Assembly (NCBI GenBank): GCA_934489895.1 | Contig: CAKSST010000004.1 | Span: 57,157-121,156 of the forward strand | Reading direction: 5' to 3' | Length of the DNA stretch: 64,000 nt | Origin: an uncultured Eubacteriales bacterium | GTDB lineage: Bacteria > Bacillota > Clostridia > Oscillospirales > Acutalibacteraceae | Shown here: piece after piece, positions 62,723 through 64,000 of the stretch | How the letters are laid out: each line of letters starts with the position of its first letter | Position numbering within the stretch: the first letter of the stretch is position 1 | Made by a program: the position numbers and the translations under genes | The notes under the pieces: model-generated | Told to the model about the DNA's origin: nothing | Seen by the model: only the letters and a program-made list of their open reading frames with translations | Databases searched by the model: none

Positions 62723-63741
62723 GCAATGAATTAACCCATAATCCGGGACGGTTCGATGAAGTCATCCATATCATCGACAACGCCCGCAGCCGCGCCATGA
62801 AAGCGGTTAATGCAGAGCTTATTCAGATGTACTGGGAAATCGGTTCTTATGTCAGCGGTAGAGTGAAGGATGGCGGCTGGGGAAAAAGCGTGGTTGCAGA
62901 TTTTTCCGAATTTCTGCAAGCGCATTATCCGGGGACAAAGGGATTTTCTGCGCAGAACATCTGGCGTATGAAGCAGTTTTATGAGACTTATTGTGACAAC
63001 GAAAAACTCTCACCACTGGTGAGAGAAATTCCATGGACAAGCAATCTGCTGATTATGACTGGCTGTAAAACCGATGAAGCGCGTGAGTTTTACCTTCGCC
63101 TGTGCATTGCAAATCGTTACACAAAACGTGAATTGGATCGTCAGATCGGCAGTATGCTGTATGAGCGGACGATGATCTCTCACGAAAAACATAAGGATTT
63201 GCTTGCTGGGAACGGCGGACTTGCGGCTTTGCGTGATTCCTATGTGTTTGAATTTCTTGACCTTGAAGAACCATACAAGGAAAAGGATTTGCGGCGTCAG
63301 ATTGTCTTGCATCTGAAAGATTTCATTTTAGAGTTTGGACATGATTTCACTTTTGTTGGCGAAGAATACCGCGTTCAGGTCGGCAACACGGATTTCTTCA
63401 TTGATTTGCTGTTCTATAACCGTGCATTGTCCTGCCTTGTTGCAATCGAATTGAAAATTGATACCTTCCGACCTGAACATCTGGGACAGCTCAATTTTTA
63501 TTTGGAAGCACTTGACCGTGATGTAAAGAAGCCAAATGAAAATCCAAGCGTTGGCTTAGTCCTCTGCACCGGTAAGGATGATACTGTAGTCGAATATGCG
63601 CTCAGCAGGTCTATGTCTCCGACAATGGTCGCAGATTACACATTGCATCTGCCTGATAAAGCTATCCTGCAAAGTAAGCTGCGTGAATTGACAGAGCTTG
63701 CGCTGGAAAGCGGCGAAGGCAACGAGGGTGATGAAGAATGA
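62719..63741 (+). CDS. DUF1016/YhcG-family PDDEXK nuclease
   Basis: A 340-residue protein. The N-terminal DUF1016 part (AVNAELIQMYWEIGSYVSGR, GWGKSVVADFSEFL, GFSAQNIWRMKQFYETY) is followed by a C-terminal PD-(D/E)xK domain. Its likely catalytic residues are Asp229 (DFFIDLLFY) and E244-x-K246 (VAIELKID). The family is frequent next to type I restriction systems and on mobile elements. A defence or DNA-repair role is likely but the reaction is not established. It overlaps both neighbours by four bases, so translation is coupled. Confidence 0.87.
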   Translation: MSNELTHNPGRFDEVIHIIDNARSRAMKAVNAELIQMYWEIGSYVSGRVKDGGWGKSVVADFSEFLQAHYPGTKGFSAQNIWRMKQFYETYCDNEKLSPLVREIPWTSNLLIMTGCKTDEAREFYLRLCIANRYTKRELDRQIGSMLYERTMISHEKHKDLLAGNGGLAALRDSYVFEFLDLEEPYKEKDLRRQIVLHLKDFILEFGHDFTFVGEEYRVQVGNTDFFIDLLFYNRALSCLVAIELKIDTFRPEHLGQLNFYLEALDRDVKKPNENPSVGLVLCTGKDDTVVEYALSRSMSPTMVADYTLHLPDKAILQSKLRELTELALESGEGNEGDEE

Positions 63742-64000
63742 ACGCTGTCATCTATGCCCGCTATTTCTCTGATAGCCAGCGCGAGGAATCCATTGAAGGT
63801 CAGCTCCGCGAGTGCAGGGAATATGCTGAACGCAACAACATGACCATTGTTGGAACGTATATTGACCGGGCTTTATCTGCAAAAACAGCAGATCGACCGG
63901 AATTCCAGCACATGATCAAGGATAGCGCAAAAGAGTTGTTCGAGATTGTGCTTGTATGGAAGCTCGACCGCTTTTCCCGCGACCGTTACGACAGCGCTCA
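63738..64000 (+). CDS. large serine recombinase, N-terminal part (continues beyond window)
   Basis: The first 87 codons of a resolvase/invertase-domain recombinase: VIYARYFSDSQREESIEGQL, then YIDRALSAKTADRPEFQHM and VWKLDRFSRDRYDSA. These fit the large serine recombinases of clostridial integrative elements, which excise and integrate DNA through a Ser-DNA bond. The catalytic serine is expected four residues after Tyr6 (Y-x-R-x-S). Here residue 10 is Phe (codon TTC), with Ser11 next. The Arg of DRFSRDR is intact. If not a sequencing error the protein is probably inactive. The start overlaps the DUF1016 stop. Confidence 0.88.
   Translation, partial: MNAVIYARYFSDSQREESIEGQLRECREYAERNNMTIVGTYIDRALSAKTADRPEFQHMIKDSAKELFEIVLVWKLDRFSRDRYDSA

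Noticed and set aside
1..64000. CRISPR array
   Set aside because: No regularly spaced 24-40 base direct repeats with unique spacers were seen; the repeats present are protein-module repeats or isolated intergenic elements.

Overview
The window looks like a chromosome segment of a gut-type anaerobic Firmicute of class Clostridia, probably near Ruminococcaceae/Oscillospiraceae. The basis is the gene content (DUF1934-argS pair, QueH, an SpoIIQ-like M23 peptidase, a dockerin-bearing secreted protein), strong AGGAGG ribosome sites, consensus sigma-A promoters and moderate-to-low GC. The genus cannot be settled from the sequence alone.

Layout. 1-2220 (minus strand): a MurF-like membrane ligase cut by the window edge, an alpha/beta hydrolase and inorganic pyrophosphatase. 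2400-11560 (plus): a tight housekeeping run, AGCS symporter - pyridoxal kinase - TcdA - glutamate racemase - DUF1934 - ArgS, that ends in an unexpected GH13-like enzyme without a signal peptide. 11686-41446: a block of very large secreted or membrane-anchored modular proteins (2418, 1012, 1986 and 619 aa) and a solute-binding lipoprotein. It is interrupted by an FAD oxidoreductase, HtpG, S15, PNPase and a parvulin-type foldase. 41862-51466: MntP, AEC transporter, QueH, a divergent EF-G-like GTPase, a small secreted protein, an M23 peptidase, a rhamnose/polysaccharide operon (GT2, RfbD, RfbB, RfbC) and tRNA-Val(GAC). 51500-64000: an integrated mobile element with a RepA-like protein, MobC, a candidate transfer origin, an excisionase-like HTH, a complete type I restriction-modification system, two unidentified genes (a soluble protein and a four-helix membrane protein), an XRE regulator, a DUF1016/YhcG nuclease and the start of a large serine recombinase.

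The most distinctive biology is the modular surface system. One catalytic domain (GH13-like, with Asp/Glu/Asp retained but the region I Asn-His lost) occurs three times. Each time it is linked to the same two accessory modules, here called B and C. It is fused in the 1086-aa and 2418-aa proteins. It is split across two membrane-anchored proteins in the 1986/619-aa pair. A third module of about 220 residues, here called A, occurs ten times in three proteins. I do not recognise A, B or C; they look like beta-sandwich (concanavalin/jelly-roll) binding modules. The 2418-aa protein also carries an N-terminal CE2-like SGNH esterase, a BspA-like segment, a dockerin and an InlB-type repeat. I infer a cell-surface system that binds and degrades an unidentified, possibly esterified alpha-glucan-like polymer.

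The second point of interest is the defence cargo on the mobile element. The two unknown genes lie directly behind hsdR in the same transcription unit, and the recombinase seems to have lost its catalytic serine (Ser10 to Phe).
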